Assembly (NCBI GenBank): GCA_031274385.1
Contig: JAISQH010000090.1
Coordinates: 1-9,274, forward strand
DNA length: 9,274 nucleotides
Direction: 5' to 3'
DNA from: Planctomycetaceae bacterium
GTDB taxonomy: Bacteria > Planctomycetota > Planctomycetia > Pirellulales > Thermoguttaceae
The position numbers and the translations under genes were made by a program. How positions within the stretch are numbered: the stretch's first letter is position 1; each line of letters starts with the position of its first letter. Below the pieces are notes generated by a model. That model did no database searches. It had not been told where the DNA came from and saw only the letters and a list, made by a program, of their open reading frames with translations. Below are positions 1 through 6,790 of this stretch, one piece after another.

Positions 1-1
1 A

Positions 2-142
2 ATCTGCCTCACCCAATGCCAAATCAAAAACAAAAATGAAAACGAAAACGTCTGCTTCAACAAAATAACCACCCCCGACAACTTCCAAAATGAACTCATC
101 AAACTAATCAAACAAATCACCTCCACCAACGACTCAAATTAA
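2..142 (+). CDS. C-terminal 46 codons of an unidentified gene (5' end outside window)
   Basis: An open frame runs from the window edge to a TAA at 140-142. The codons strongly prefer C in the third position (ATC, ACC, AAC, CTC, TTC), which is typical of translated sequence and differs from the more mixed usage of the large genes downstream. The peptide is polar and Asn/Lys/Gln-rich. It has two cysteines near its start and ends in a probable amphipathic helix (NELIKLIKQI) followed by a short polar tail. I do not recognise the family. Its stop overlaps, tail to tail, the end of the transposase remnant on the other strand, so the transposon fragment lies directly behind this gene. With only 46 residues visible, no function can be given. 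Confidence 0.5.
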   Translation: MCLTQCQIKNKNENENVCFNKITTPDNFQNELIKLIKQITSTNDSN

Positions 143-568
143 ACTTGTAGACAGTTTCAAATGACCCAAAAAGCCATAAAGAACGTGTCTGTAGGCACTT
201 AGAAAAAATACGATCTGGAACTTCGGTTTAAGACGTTTCGTTGCCGTCGATTTGTCATCGAACTCACGGGGTAAAAACGTTTCAGATTTACCGCAATGGG
301 GACACTGTCCCTGAAATGTTTCACAATGAATCATCACTCTTGTCGCCGAACCAATGGGCAGATCACGAACTTCTCGGATAAGGGGCTTATTGTAATACAT
401 TCGCGACCCGCAATGAGGACAAGTCATTCGGTAACGACGATCTCGACGTATAAAGACCTTCACTTCAGACAAAGAAAACGTTACATTAACTATCGTAAAG
501 CCGTCGAAGCCAAACAAGTTATAGTACCTGAAAAAGTCATAAACAAAAATTGGGGGGTAGAAGGGCAA
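134..568 (-). pseudogene. Truncated ISL3-family transposase (N-terminal zinc-finger part)
   Basis: The minus-strand frame encodes 144 residues and begins at a TTG (566-568) just after an in-frame stop. Residues 19-70 (FGFDGFTIVNV, then CPHC at 50-53, then REVRDLP) and CPHC at 89-92 followed by FLPREFDDKSTATKRL match the N-terminal zinc-binding domain and adjoining region of ISL3-type transposases. Known ISL3 transposases are about 400 residues or longer and carry an acidic catalytic domain, which is wholly absent here. Likeness to the family stops near residue 114 (about base 227); the remaining 30 residues look like chance read-through to a TGA. No ISL3 terminal inverted repeats were recognised nearby. 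It is therefore a dead remnant, probably left by deletion or by a later insertion or rearrangement near base 227. I am confident of the family and fairly confident it is non-functional. Confidence 0.75.
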
Positions 569-630
569 TAATCAGTTAACACAACTCATTATAACAAATA
601 ACCTTACAACTTGAAAGACCACCCAAAAAA

Positions 631-694
631 CCGCGAACTCGCGGGAGAACCCAAAAAAATAACTTAGTCATCCCCGCGAACTCGCGGGAGAACC
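631..694. repeat. Two 21-bp GC-rich palindromic repeats, type I-E CRISPR-like
   Basis: Bases 631-651 and 674-694 are identical (CCGCGAACTCGCGGGAGAAC plus C), 43 bp apart. Each can fold as CCGCG-AACT-CGCGG; the second copy extends the stem by one pair. Read as the 28-mer 667-694, the second copy begins GTCATCCCCGCG and ends CGCGGGAGAACC. This is the architecture of type I-E CRISPR repeats (GT..TCCCCGC, short loop, GCGGGGATGAACC). The first copy lacks the 5' third. The gap is too short for a normal I-E spacer of about 32-33 bp, and no third copy or cas gene is visible. It is either a decayed array remnant or an unrelated palindromic repeat. Confidence 0.55.
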
Positions 695-757
695 AGAAAA
701 TTGCTGATTATTTCAGATTTTGTGGAATTTTCCCATTGTGGATTTATTTTATCAAAA

Positions 758-967
758 TACCCTGAAAGGGTAACATTCACGTTAGCGACGGGGGCTTGCC
801 CCCGAAAATATGAATCGATGAGGGTTTTCCCATTAAATTGATTGCGGGCGAAATTGATTGATAATGAACGCAAACGTACGAAATAAATCAATCATTCGGG
901 GGCAAGCCCCCGTCGCTAACGGATAACAAAGTACACTCTACGTAGGTATTTGACCCTTTCAGGGTCA
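758..967. repeat. Nested palindromic repeat (REP/BIME-like)
   Basis: Bases 780-806 and 895-921 form a perfect 27-bp inverted repeat around an 88-bp centre. Each arm is itself a hairpin (CGGGGGC-TT-GCCCCCG). Outside the arms lie two more small palindromes with the shared core CCCTTTCAGGG or its complement: 758-772 (TACCCT-GAA-AGGGTA) and 951-967 (TGACCCT-TTC-AGGGTCA). The whole forms a roughly symmetric 210-bp unit. It has the look of a bacterial interspersed mosaic element built from paired REPs. No protein is likely; open frames through it are by-products of the palindromes. Confidence 0.75.
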
Positions 968-969
968 GA

Positions 970-1016
970 TTTGCGTCTTTGTGCGCAATCATTAAAAAAC
1001 AAAAAAAACTGGTTAC
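970..1016 (-). repeat. Solo end of the GTAAC-TGTCTATTTT element family
   Basis: Read on the minus strand, this stretch starts GTAACC and runs through a T-rich tract into GATTGCGCACAAAGACGCAAA. It matches the terminal repeat of the two full elements at 5314-5645 and 6440-6785 with a handful of differences. No matching partner end or element body follows on either side, so this is a remnant or solo end. It lies between the palindromic unit at 758-967 and the sensor kinase gene. Confidence 0.6.
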
Positions 1017-1094
1017 TTGCAAACATTCTCTATTTGGCATATACTAGTCGGAATTAAGTAAAATAATTAAGGGAATTTCTAAAAACCGAGACTC

Positions 1095-1202
1095 ACCACG
1101 AAACACACGAAATTTCACGAAAAATATCATTGCAGTAAATCGTTTGTAATAAAAAAGTTATAACAAAAATTCTTTCGTGTTTTTTTTGTGTGTTTCGTAG
1201 TT
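1095..1202. repeat. Inverted pair of CACGAAA-type repeats
   Basis: Bases 1095-1124 (ACCACGAAACACACGAAATT and on) face a related copy at about 1173-1202, whose complement begins AACTACGAAACACACAAAAA. The same core (CACGAAAAACACGAAATTTC) is built into both 335-bp elements, at about 5481-5507 in inverse and 6581-6610. Here it occurs outside a recognisable element, so it may be an older, decayed element or an independent repeat family. The pair lies about 220 bp upstream of the favoured kinase start. Confidence 0.55.
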
Positions 1203-1420
1203 AAAAAAGAGTTTTTAGAAGTTGCCTTAAGTAAATGGACTTGGCTTCACTTAGCGAGCAGCACCAAACATCTGAAAAATCGGCATGTCGAACTGAAACA
1301 TTATTCAAACCATTGCAGCAGTTATTGGTTTCGTTCCGTTCACGGTTGCCGCAATACCAAGTTTCGCCGCGTTCGCAACACGACACTTCACCAGCCCCTG
1401 ATTTATTGAGTAACAACAAT

Positions 1421-4400
1421 ATGTTTAAGAACTTAAATTTACGAACGAAAATATTTTTTCTGGTTTCGTCTGTCGTCATTGTGTCTTTTTCGATCCTCAC
1501 CATGATCGTTTCCAACACGACCTTTGAAATGGCGAAGAAAGACGCCTTCAGTCTGGCACAGGAAACAGCGGACAAATACAAGAACGAAATTAAAGCGGAA
1601 TTGCAAGGAGCCAGAATAACGTCAGAAACGCTTTCGACGGTGTTTGAAACATTAAAGGATAATCATCTCACCGACCGAAAAATGATGAATGACATCCTGA
1701 GAAATACTCTGACAAAAAAGGAATATATCACCGCATTTTGTGTTGCATACGATCCTGATGCGTTGGACGGAAAAGATAAAGAGTTTGCCGGTCAGGAACC
1801 GGCGTACGATAAAACGGGAAGATACGCCCCTTACTGGAATAAACTCGGCGGCAACATTGCGGTTGAGCCGTTGCCCGCCATCGATACGGAAGATTGGTAT
1901 ATCGTTCCAAAAACGACAAAGCAAGAATATATCACCGATCCTTATCCGTACGGACTTCAGGGACAAACGGTAATGCTTGCCAGTCTGATTTTTCCTGTTC
2001 TTCATCAAGATCAATTTATCGGAATCGTTTCTTCTGACATTGTTCTTGATAAGTTACAGGAAATGGTTTCAAAAGTTAATCCGCACGGGCAAACAGGATA
2101 TACGGAAATTTTTTCAAATGCGGGCGTTATTGCCGCTCATCCCGACAAACCTTTTCTTGGAAAAGATTTAGCAGAGTCATTGGTTTATGAAATGCTGACT
2201 TCGGATCGTTCCAAAATCAATCAATCTCTAAAATATGCGAACGAATATCTCGCCGCCAGTCTTGTTCAAAATCAAACGGACGAAGATCAGGTTACAAAAT
2301 ATGATAACAGCAGGCAATTTATTGAAAAATTAAAAGAATACGCGGAAAATTCCGATCCTGCCAAACTGGATTTGTCGTTACTAAATCCTGAAATGGCACA
2401 GGCAATACTCCAAGCGGATCCATTTCGGTTACGATATGCGGCGGAAGCAAAAGAGGCGATCAAAAACGGTCAACTGTACATTTCAAGCAGCAAGGATTTT
2501 TATACCGTTTATATGCCGATTCAGTTCAGCGAAGCGACGAATCCTTGGTCGGTTGTGGTCAGTATTCCCATGACAAAAATTTTGAGTAATGCCCGTGCTG
2601 TCCGAAATTATGTTGTTCTTGTATCAATTATCTCAATAGGCGTTATCGCTTTGGTGCTTTATTTCATTGCGAAAAACATTACAAAGCCGATACTTCTGCT
2701 GTCGAATACCGCAAGGATTCTTGGCGAAGGGAATTTTGATATTGAAGTCCCTTCCATTCGAAGCAATGATGAAATCGGTGCTTTGGCAAAAACGTTTCAA
2801 TTTATGGCAGCCGAGATCAATACGCTGATCAAGCAATTGCGGGATCATGCGGAGGCTCTGGAAGAAAAGAACCAATATCTGAACCGGTTGAATGAATTAA
2901 AGGACGAATTTATGGCAAACACGTCCCATGAATTGCGAACGCCGATCAATGGTATCATTGGCATTGTCGAATCAATGATTGACGGAGCAACCGGTTCACT
3001 GACTCAGGAACAAAAATATAATCTGGCGATTGTTGCCAACAGCGGCAAGCGGCTTTCCAATTTGGTCAACGATATTCTGGATTTTACGAAACTGAAAAAT
3101 AAAGAAATCATATTGCAACTCAAACCGATTGATTTGAAAACCATTGTTGATACAGTTATGGTTTTATCCAAGCCGTTGATCAAGGGGAAAGAATTGGTTT
3201 TGGTCAATGAGATTGACGATTCGCTGCCGATTGTCAGTGCCGATGAAAACAGAATGCAGCAAATTCTGTACAACCTGTTGGGTAATGCCATTAAATTTAC
3301 GGAAAAAGGAAAGGTCAGTATTTCAGCCAAAGTCTTGAATGACATGGCGGCGGTTTCGGTTACGGATACCGGGATTGGTATTCCGGCGGACAAATTTGAC
3401 CGAATCTTTGAGTCATTTGAACAGGTGGACGGTTCCACTGCCAGAGAATACGGCGGAACCGGTCTGGGATTATCGATTACAAAAAAACTGGTCGAATTGC
3501 ATGGCGGAACGGTCAGCGTCGAATCCAAGTTGGGCGAGGGTTCCCGATTTACGTTCACCGTACCAATATCAGACATCGAACACGATGAGAAGGCGTTAAG
3601 CGAGAGACTGAGAACAATTATCGATATGGAAGATTTTGCCGTCCCCGATAAACCGGCAAATTTTGCACAGAATACGGAAGACCAAAAGGGAATGTACAAA
3701 ATACTTGTTGTTGACGACGAACCCGTCAATATTCAGGTACTGAAAAATATTCTTTCGATACGGAATTATTCTGTGTCGCAGGCGTATAATGGTCATGAGG
3801 CTCTTGATCTTATTAAGAGCGGGAAAATTTTTGATCTGGTTTTGCTGGATGTGATGATGCCCAAAATGTCAGGCTACGAGGTTTGTCGGCATTTACGGGA
3901 ACAATATTCGTTGTTTGATTTACCGATTCTGATGTTGACGGCAAAACATCAGTTACAAGATATTCTTTTGGGGTTCCAGTCCGGTGCCAACGATTACATT
4001 GAAAAACCTTTTGACAAAGAAGAATTATTGGCACGCATTAAAACGCATTTGGAATTGAAGAGTGCGATTACGGCGGCTCAGGCGGCGAATAAGGCGAAAA
4101 ATGAATTTATGGCAAACATGAGCCATGAAATACGTACACCGATGAATGCCATATTGGGCTTGACTCATTTGTTACTGGAAACCCCGTTGGACGAGCAGCA
4201 ACACCAATATACCAACAACGCTTATCGTGCGGCGCAATCTCTTTTAGGTATCATTAATGACATTCTCGATTTTTCCAAGATGGAATCGGGAAAAATGACG
4301 TTGGATCGTGTTCCTTTTTCGTTAAGCGAAGTGCTGGGCGACATTGACATTGTTTTCCGGGAACAGAGTACCGAGACGGGAGTTGATCTTATTTTTGAAC

Positions 4401-5275
4401 AGTCATCCAAACTTCCTGATACACTTTTGGGCGACCCGTTGCGTTTGCGGCAAATTTTTATCAATCTGGTGGGGAACGCTCTTAAATTTTCCAAGCAAGG
4501 TTCTGTTACGGTAAGTGCCAGGTTGGAGTCGCAGCAGGACGATAACGTAACGGTAGCATTTTCGGTTCAGGACACGGGAATTGGCATGACTCCTGCTCAG
4601 ACTCAAAAACTTTTTACTGCGTTTTCTCAGTCCGACACATCGGTAACTCGTCAATATGGCGGTATTGGATTGGGACTGACACTCACGCGGAGTTTGGTCA
4701 AACTGATGGGTGGGAAAATTTCACTGGAAAGCGAACTTGGTATTGGTACTAAAATTATGTTCACCTGCGTTTTCGGAGTTAATCCTAATGCCAAGACGAC
4801 AGACAAACAGACGGAGCCGGAGACAATTAAAAGGGTTATACCTCACGAAGGAAGATCGCTGGCGGGGTTCCGTGTTTTATTGGTGGAAGACAACAAGATC
4901 AATGTGTTGGTCGCAAAGGCGTTGATGGACAAGGTGGGGATTAGGGTAACTGTTGCGGAAAACGGCGAGGCGGCTCTTGCTCGGTTGGAAGAGGCGGATC
5001 GTCAAAGGTTGAAGCCGGTTTTTGATTTGGTGTTGATGGACATTCAGATGCCGGTGATGGATGGTTTTGAGGCAACCAAACGTATTCGGGAAAATCCTCG
5101 TTATGAAGGACTGATTATACTGGCGTTGACTGCCCACGCTTTTGCCGAAGAAATACAAAAATGTTTTGATATCGGCATGAACGGACATCTTTCCAAACCG
5201 ATTGACGTCCACGCTTTGTATAAAACATTGCGATACTTTTTGTTGCACGAATCAGAACAGCCAACAACATCATGA
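1421..5275 (+). CDS. dCache-HAMP double hybrid sensor histidine kinase (HK-REC-HK-REC)
   Basis: Membrane-bound two-component hybrid kinase of 1284 residues from the ATG at 1421. Order: TM1 at about 9-32; extracytoplasmic dCache sensor about 40-390 (W159-Y160 followed by TDPY); TM2 about 397-420; HAMP about 417-470; short coiled coil; kinase 1 with phospho-His H503 (SHELRTP), N-box NLLGNAIKF, DTGIGIP and GGTGLGLSI; receiver 1 from about 758 (VVDDEP, D810, T840, K862); kinase 2 with H902 (SHEIRTP), NLVGNALKF, DTGIGM and GGIGLGL; receiver 2 from about 1150 (VEDNK, D1207, T1237, K1259). Both kinases and both receivers keep their catalytic residues. There is no C-terminal HPt domain, so an external phosphotransfer partner or regulator is expected; none is in the window. 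The frame is open back to an ATG at 1235, but those 62 residues resemble no sensor domain and the 1421 start places TM1 normally. Neither start has a clear Shine-Dalgarno sequence. The ligand is unknown. Confidence 0.93.
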   Translation: MFKNLNLRTKIFFLVSSVVIVSFSILTMIVSNTTFEMAKKDAFSLAQETADKYKNEIKAELQGARITSETLSTVFETLKDNHLTDRKMMNDILRNTLTKKEYITAFCVAYDPDALDGKDKEFAGQEPAYDKTGRYAPYWNKLGGNIAVEPLPAIDTEDWYIVPKTTKQEYITDPYPYGLQGQTVMLASLIFPVLHQDQFIGIVSSDIVLDKLQEMVSKVNPHGQTGYTEIFSNAGVIAAHPDKPFLGKDLAESLVYEMLTSDRSKINQSLKYANEYLAASLVQNQTDEDQVTKYDNSRQFIEKLKEYAENSDPAKLDLSLLNPEMAQAILQADPFRLRYAAEAKEAIKNGQLYISSSKDFYTVYMPIQFSEATNPWSVVVSIPMTKILSNARAVRNYVVLVSIISIGVIALVLYFIAKNITKPILLLSNTARILGEGNFDIEVPSIRSNDEIGALAKTFQFMAAEINTLIKQLRDHAEALEEKNQYLNRLNELKDEFMANTSHELRTPINGIIGIVESMIDGATGSLTQEQKYNLAIVANSGKRLSNLVNDILDFTKLKNKEIILQLKPIDLKTIVDTVMVLSKPLIKGKELVLVNEIDDSLPIVSADENRMQQILYNLLGNAIKFTEKGKVSISAKVLNDMAAVSVTDTGIGIPADKFDRIFESFEQVDGSTAREYGGTGLGLSITKKLVELHGGTVSVESKLGEGSRFTFTVPISDIEHDEKALSERLRTIIDMEDFAVPDKPANFAQNTEDQKGMYKILVVDDEPVNIQVLKNILSIRNYSVSQAYNGHEALDLIKSGKIFDLVLLDVMMPKMSGYEVCRHLREQYSLFDLPILMLTAKHQLQDILLGFQSGANDYIEKPFDKEELLARIKTHLELKSAITAAQAANKAKNEFMANMSHEIRTPMNAILGLTHLLLETPLDEQQHQYTNNAYRAAQSLLGIINDILDFSKMESGKMTLDRVPFSLSEVLGDIDIVFREQSTETGVDLIFEQSSKLPDTLLGDPLRLRQIFINLVGNALKFSKQGSVTVSARLESQQDDNVTVAFSVQDTGIGMTPAQTQKLFTAFSQSDTSVTRQYGGIGLGLTLTRSLVKLMGGKISLESELGIGTKIMFTCVFGVNPNAKTTDKQTEPETIKRVIPHEGRSLAGFRVLLVEDNKINVLVAKALMDKVGIRVTVAENGEAALARLEEADRQRLKPVFDLVLMDIQMPVMDGFEATKRIRENPRYEGLIILALTAHAFAEEIQKCFDIGMNGHLSKPIDVHALYKTLRYFLLHESEQPTTS

Positions 5276-5313
5276 AAAGTCTTTCCCAAATATTAAAACG
5301 CCGTATTTTTAAC

Positions 5314-5645
5314 GTAACTGTCTATTTTATTTTTTAAGGATTGCGCGCAAAGACGCAAAGAAATTCAAGGTTGGTTTTAACTTGTTCTGTTTTTGACGGT
5401 GTTCATTATTGTTTTACTCAAGGAAGATTTTTATAACTTCATGTTATAAAAAATATACAAATCAATTTGTTTCATTTTTTTCGTGAAATTTTGTGTTTTT
5501 CGTGATAGAATCCTCGTTTTTCATTTTTAAAATCCTCTAAAATGAAAAAACGCCACAATGAAATTGATAACCGGATATGATAAAGATGCTCGTTTGATTC
5601 TTTGCGTTTTTGCACGCAAACATGAAAAACAAAATAGACAATTAC
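5314..5645 (+). mobile_element. MITE-like element, copy A (332 bp)
   Basis: Non-coding element beginning GTAACTGTCTATTTTATTTT and ending, on the other strand, GTAATTGTCTATTTTGTTTT. The two ends form imperfect terminal inverted repeats of about 45-48 bp that also share GCGCGCAAAGACGCAAAG or a close variant. The body contains a palindrome at 5431-5449 (TTATAAC-TTCAT-GTTATAA) and the CACGAAA-type repeat. Its reverse complement matches copy B at 6440-6785 almost throughout by eye. It has no open frame that looks coding, which is why I call it MITE-like. No clear target-site duplication was seen at the edges. It starts 38 bp after the kinase stop codon. The transposase that would move it is not in the window; the ISL3 remnant at 134-568 does not share recognisable ends. 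Confidence 0.72.
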
Positions 5646-5646
5646 A

Positions 5647-5677
5647 TAGTGAATATCGCTTGCGAAACTATTCACTA
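5647..5677. repeat. REP-like hairpin next to element A
   Basis: TAGTGAATA (5647-5655) pairs with TATTCACTA (5669-5677), and within it TCGC-TT-GCGA forms a second stem. It abuts the end of element A. No T-run follows, so a terminator is unlikely on the plus strand. Confidence 0.55.
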
Positions 5678-5704
5678 CTAACTATCAACTAAGTCGGCGT
5701 TGCC

Positions 5705-5776
5705 CTACGCTATGATATTTGACCCTTTCAGGGGTCAGACGGAGGTTGCCATTTCAAATGGAAACCTTCCACAAAA
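5705..5776. repeat. Palindromic repeats related to 936-969
   Basis: A CTACG, ATTTGACCCTTTCAGG, GTCAGA series resembles the outer arm of the nested palindrome at about 939-969. TGACCC (5720-5725) pairs with GGGTCA (5732-5737). Directly after it, GGTT-G-CCATTT and AAATGG-A-AACC can form a stem with one mismatch (about 5744-5768). This supports a dispersed palindromic family in this genome. It is not a gene, and its position about 100 bp upstream of the DUF4416 start has no evident regulatory logic. Confidence 0.45.
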
Positions 5777-5874
5777 TCCGAAATAATCCAGATAATTTTC
5801 GTGACTTATAAAAACATTGTGAACGGTTACAAAAACACGGAACGTAAAAAATAAAAGTAAACGTAATTAATTCG

Positions 5875-6426
5875 ATGGGACAGATACATCAACCTTTTCC
5901 GGTACTTCTTTTTATGGCGGTGTTTAGTTCACTTGACGCGGCTTTTCCTTGGGCGCGGCAACAGGCGGAGGCGTGTTTTGGTCCGATTGAGTTGGAAAGT
6001 GAGGCGTTTCCTTTTGAGAGTTTCACTGATTACTATGCTCCGACAATGGGCAAAATATTACCGAAACGGCTTTGGGGTTTTCAACAGTTGATTGACCCGT
6101 CGGAACTGCCGAAAATCAAACGTCAAACCAATGAGTGGGAATCCGAATTTCAAACGATTTCGGAACAAAAAACAGTGGAACGACCGTTGAATATGGATCC
6201 CGGTTATATTGATCTTGGAAAGTTGATTTTGGCATCGACCAAAGATCATGCTCACCGGATTTATCTTTCCGATGGAATTTTTGCCGAAACAACGCTATTA
6301 TTTGTACAGAAAAAATGGAAACCGTTACCGTGGAGTTATCCTGATTATCAAAGTGAAGGTTATATGACATTCCTGAGCCGTTGCCGTGATTATTTGAAAT
6401 CAAAACGAATCGTTTCCAATACCTGA
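5875..6426 (+). CDS. DUF4416 family protein
   Basis: A 183-residue protein that matches the uncharacterised DUF4416 family along its full length. Visible hallmarks in order are FGPIELESEAFPF (about 35-47), FTDYYAPTMGK (50-60), LIDPSELPKIKRQTNEWE (about 71-89), NMDPGYIDLGKLILASTKDHAHRIYL (about 105-130) and the C-terminal PLPWSYPDYQS. The family has no established biochemical function. No signal peptide is apparent despite a few hydrophobic residues at the N-terminus, which likely form the first strand (PVLLFMAVF); a cytoplasmic protein is likely. The ATG at 5875 puts the FGPI motif at the usual distance from the start. No Shine-Dalgarno sequence is visible in the AT-rich leader. The gene stands alone between two inverted 335-bp elements, and its stop is 14 bp before element B, so it is probably transcribed separately. 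Family assignment is firm; role unknown. Confidence 0.9.
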   Translation: MGQIHQPFPVLLFMAVFSSLDAAFPWARQQAEACFGPIELESEAFPFESFTDYYAPTMGKILPKRLWGFQQLIDPSELPKIKRQTNEWESEFQTISEQKTVERPLNMDPGYIDLGKLILASTKDHAHRIYLSDGIFAETTLLFVQKKWKPLPWSYPDYQSEGYMTFLSRCRDYLKSKRIVSNT

Positions 6427-6439
6427 ACCAACCACGAAC

Positions 6440-6785
6440 GTAATTGTCTATTTTGTTTTTCATGTTTGCGCGCAAAGACGCAAAGAATCAAACGAGCATC
6501 TTTATCATATCCGGTTATCAATATTAATTGTGGCGTTTTTTCATATTAGAGGATTTTTAAAAATGAAAAACGAGGATTCTACCACGAAAAACACGAAATT
6601 TCACGAAAAAAATGGAACAAATTTTTTTATAACATGATTTGTATATTTTTTTATAACATGAAGTTATAAAAATCTTCCTTGAATAAAATAATAATGAACA
6701 CCGTCAAAAACTGAACCAGTTAAAACCAACCTTGAATTTCTTTGCGTCTTTGCGCGCAATCCTTAAAAAATAAAATAAACGTTAT
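6440..6785 (-). mobile_element. MITE-like element, copy B (346 bp), inverted relative to copy A
   Basis: The reverse-oriented twin of copy A. The plus strand starts GTAATTGTCTATTTTGTTTT and ends AAAATAAACGTTAT, a slightly decayed form of the other terminal repeat. Aligned by eye to the complement of copy A, it differs at scattered single bases and carries about 14 extra bases, explained by a duplicated 16-mer (6621-6636 and 6645-6660). Like A it contains the CACGAAA-type repeat and the TTATAAC palindrome (6651-6669). It starts 14 bp after the DUF4416 stop and ends about 5 bp before the start codon of the M50 gene. The promoter and leader of that gene must therefore lie inside or upstream of the element. 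Confidence 0.72.
6621..6660. repeat. 16-bp direct repeat inside element B
   Basis: ATTTTTTTATAACATG occurs at 6621-6636 and again at 6645-6660. Copy A has only one equivalent, so this is a small duplication specific to copy B and accounts for its extra length. Confidence 0.7.
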
Positions 6786-6790
6786 CAATA

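Larger units (their letters stand above)
569..1420. other. Repeat-rich intergenic region without a confident gene
   Basis: These 850 bases hold the GC-rich repeat pair, the nested palindrome, a solo element end and the inverted CACGAAA repeats, each listed separately. Bases 1017-1094 and 1125-1172 are AT-rich with no recognisable element. An open frame continuous with the kinase gene extends back to an ATG at 1235. Bases 1235-1420 are compositionally odd for an intergenic stretch and may be an N-terminal extension or leader. No convincing promoter was found. A TTGGCA at 1034-1039 and TAAAAT at 1059-1064 are 19 bp apart, which is too weak to call. Confidence 0.6.

Noticed and set aside
631..694. 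A functional CRISPR array
   Set aside because: There are only two partial repeats, the gap is about half the normal spacer length, and no cas genes are in view.
664..891. Minus-strand open frame of 75 codons
   Set aside because: It is made of the palindromic repeats and the CRISPR-like repeat (ending LPRVRGDD), a familiar by-product of translating such repeats.
1034..1064. Possible sigma-70 promoter (TTGGCA and TAAAAT)
   Set aside because: The spacing is 19 bp, both boxes are imperfect, and the region is AT-rich enough to give such matches by chance.
3004..3729. Long minus-strand open frame opposite the kinase (241 codons)
   Set aside because: It is antisense to conserved kinase domains. 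The peptide is Ser-rich with no recognisable motif, as expected for a shadow frame.
5431..5449. Palindrome behind the kinase as a rho-independent terminator
   Set aside because: The stem is AT-only and followed by A residues rather than T on the coding strand; it is also a conserved internal part of the mobile-type element.
5472..5675. Minus-strand open frame of 67 codons
   Set aside because: It lies almost wholly inside mobile-type element A, runs through palindromes, and its inverted twin in element B does not keep an equivalent frame.
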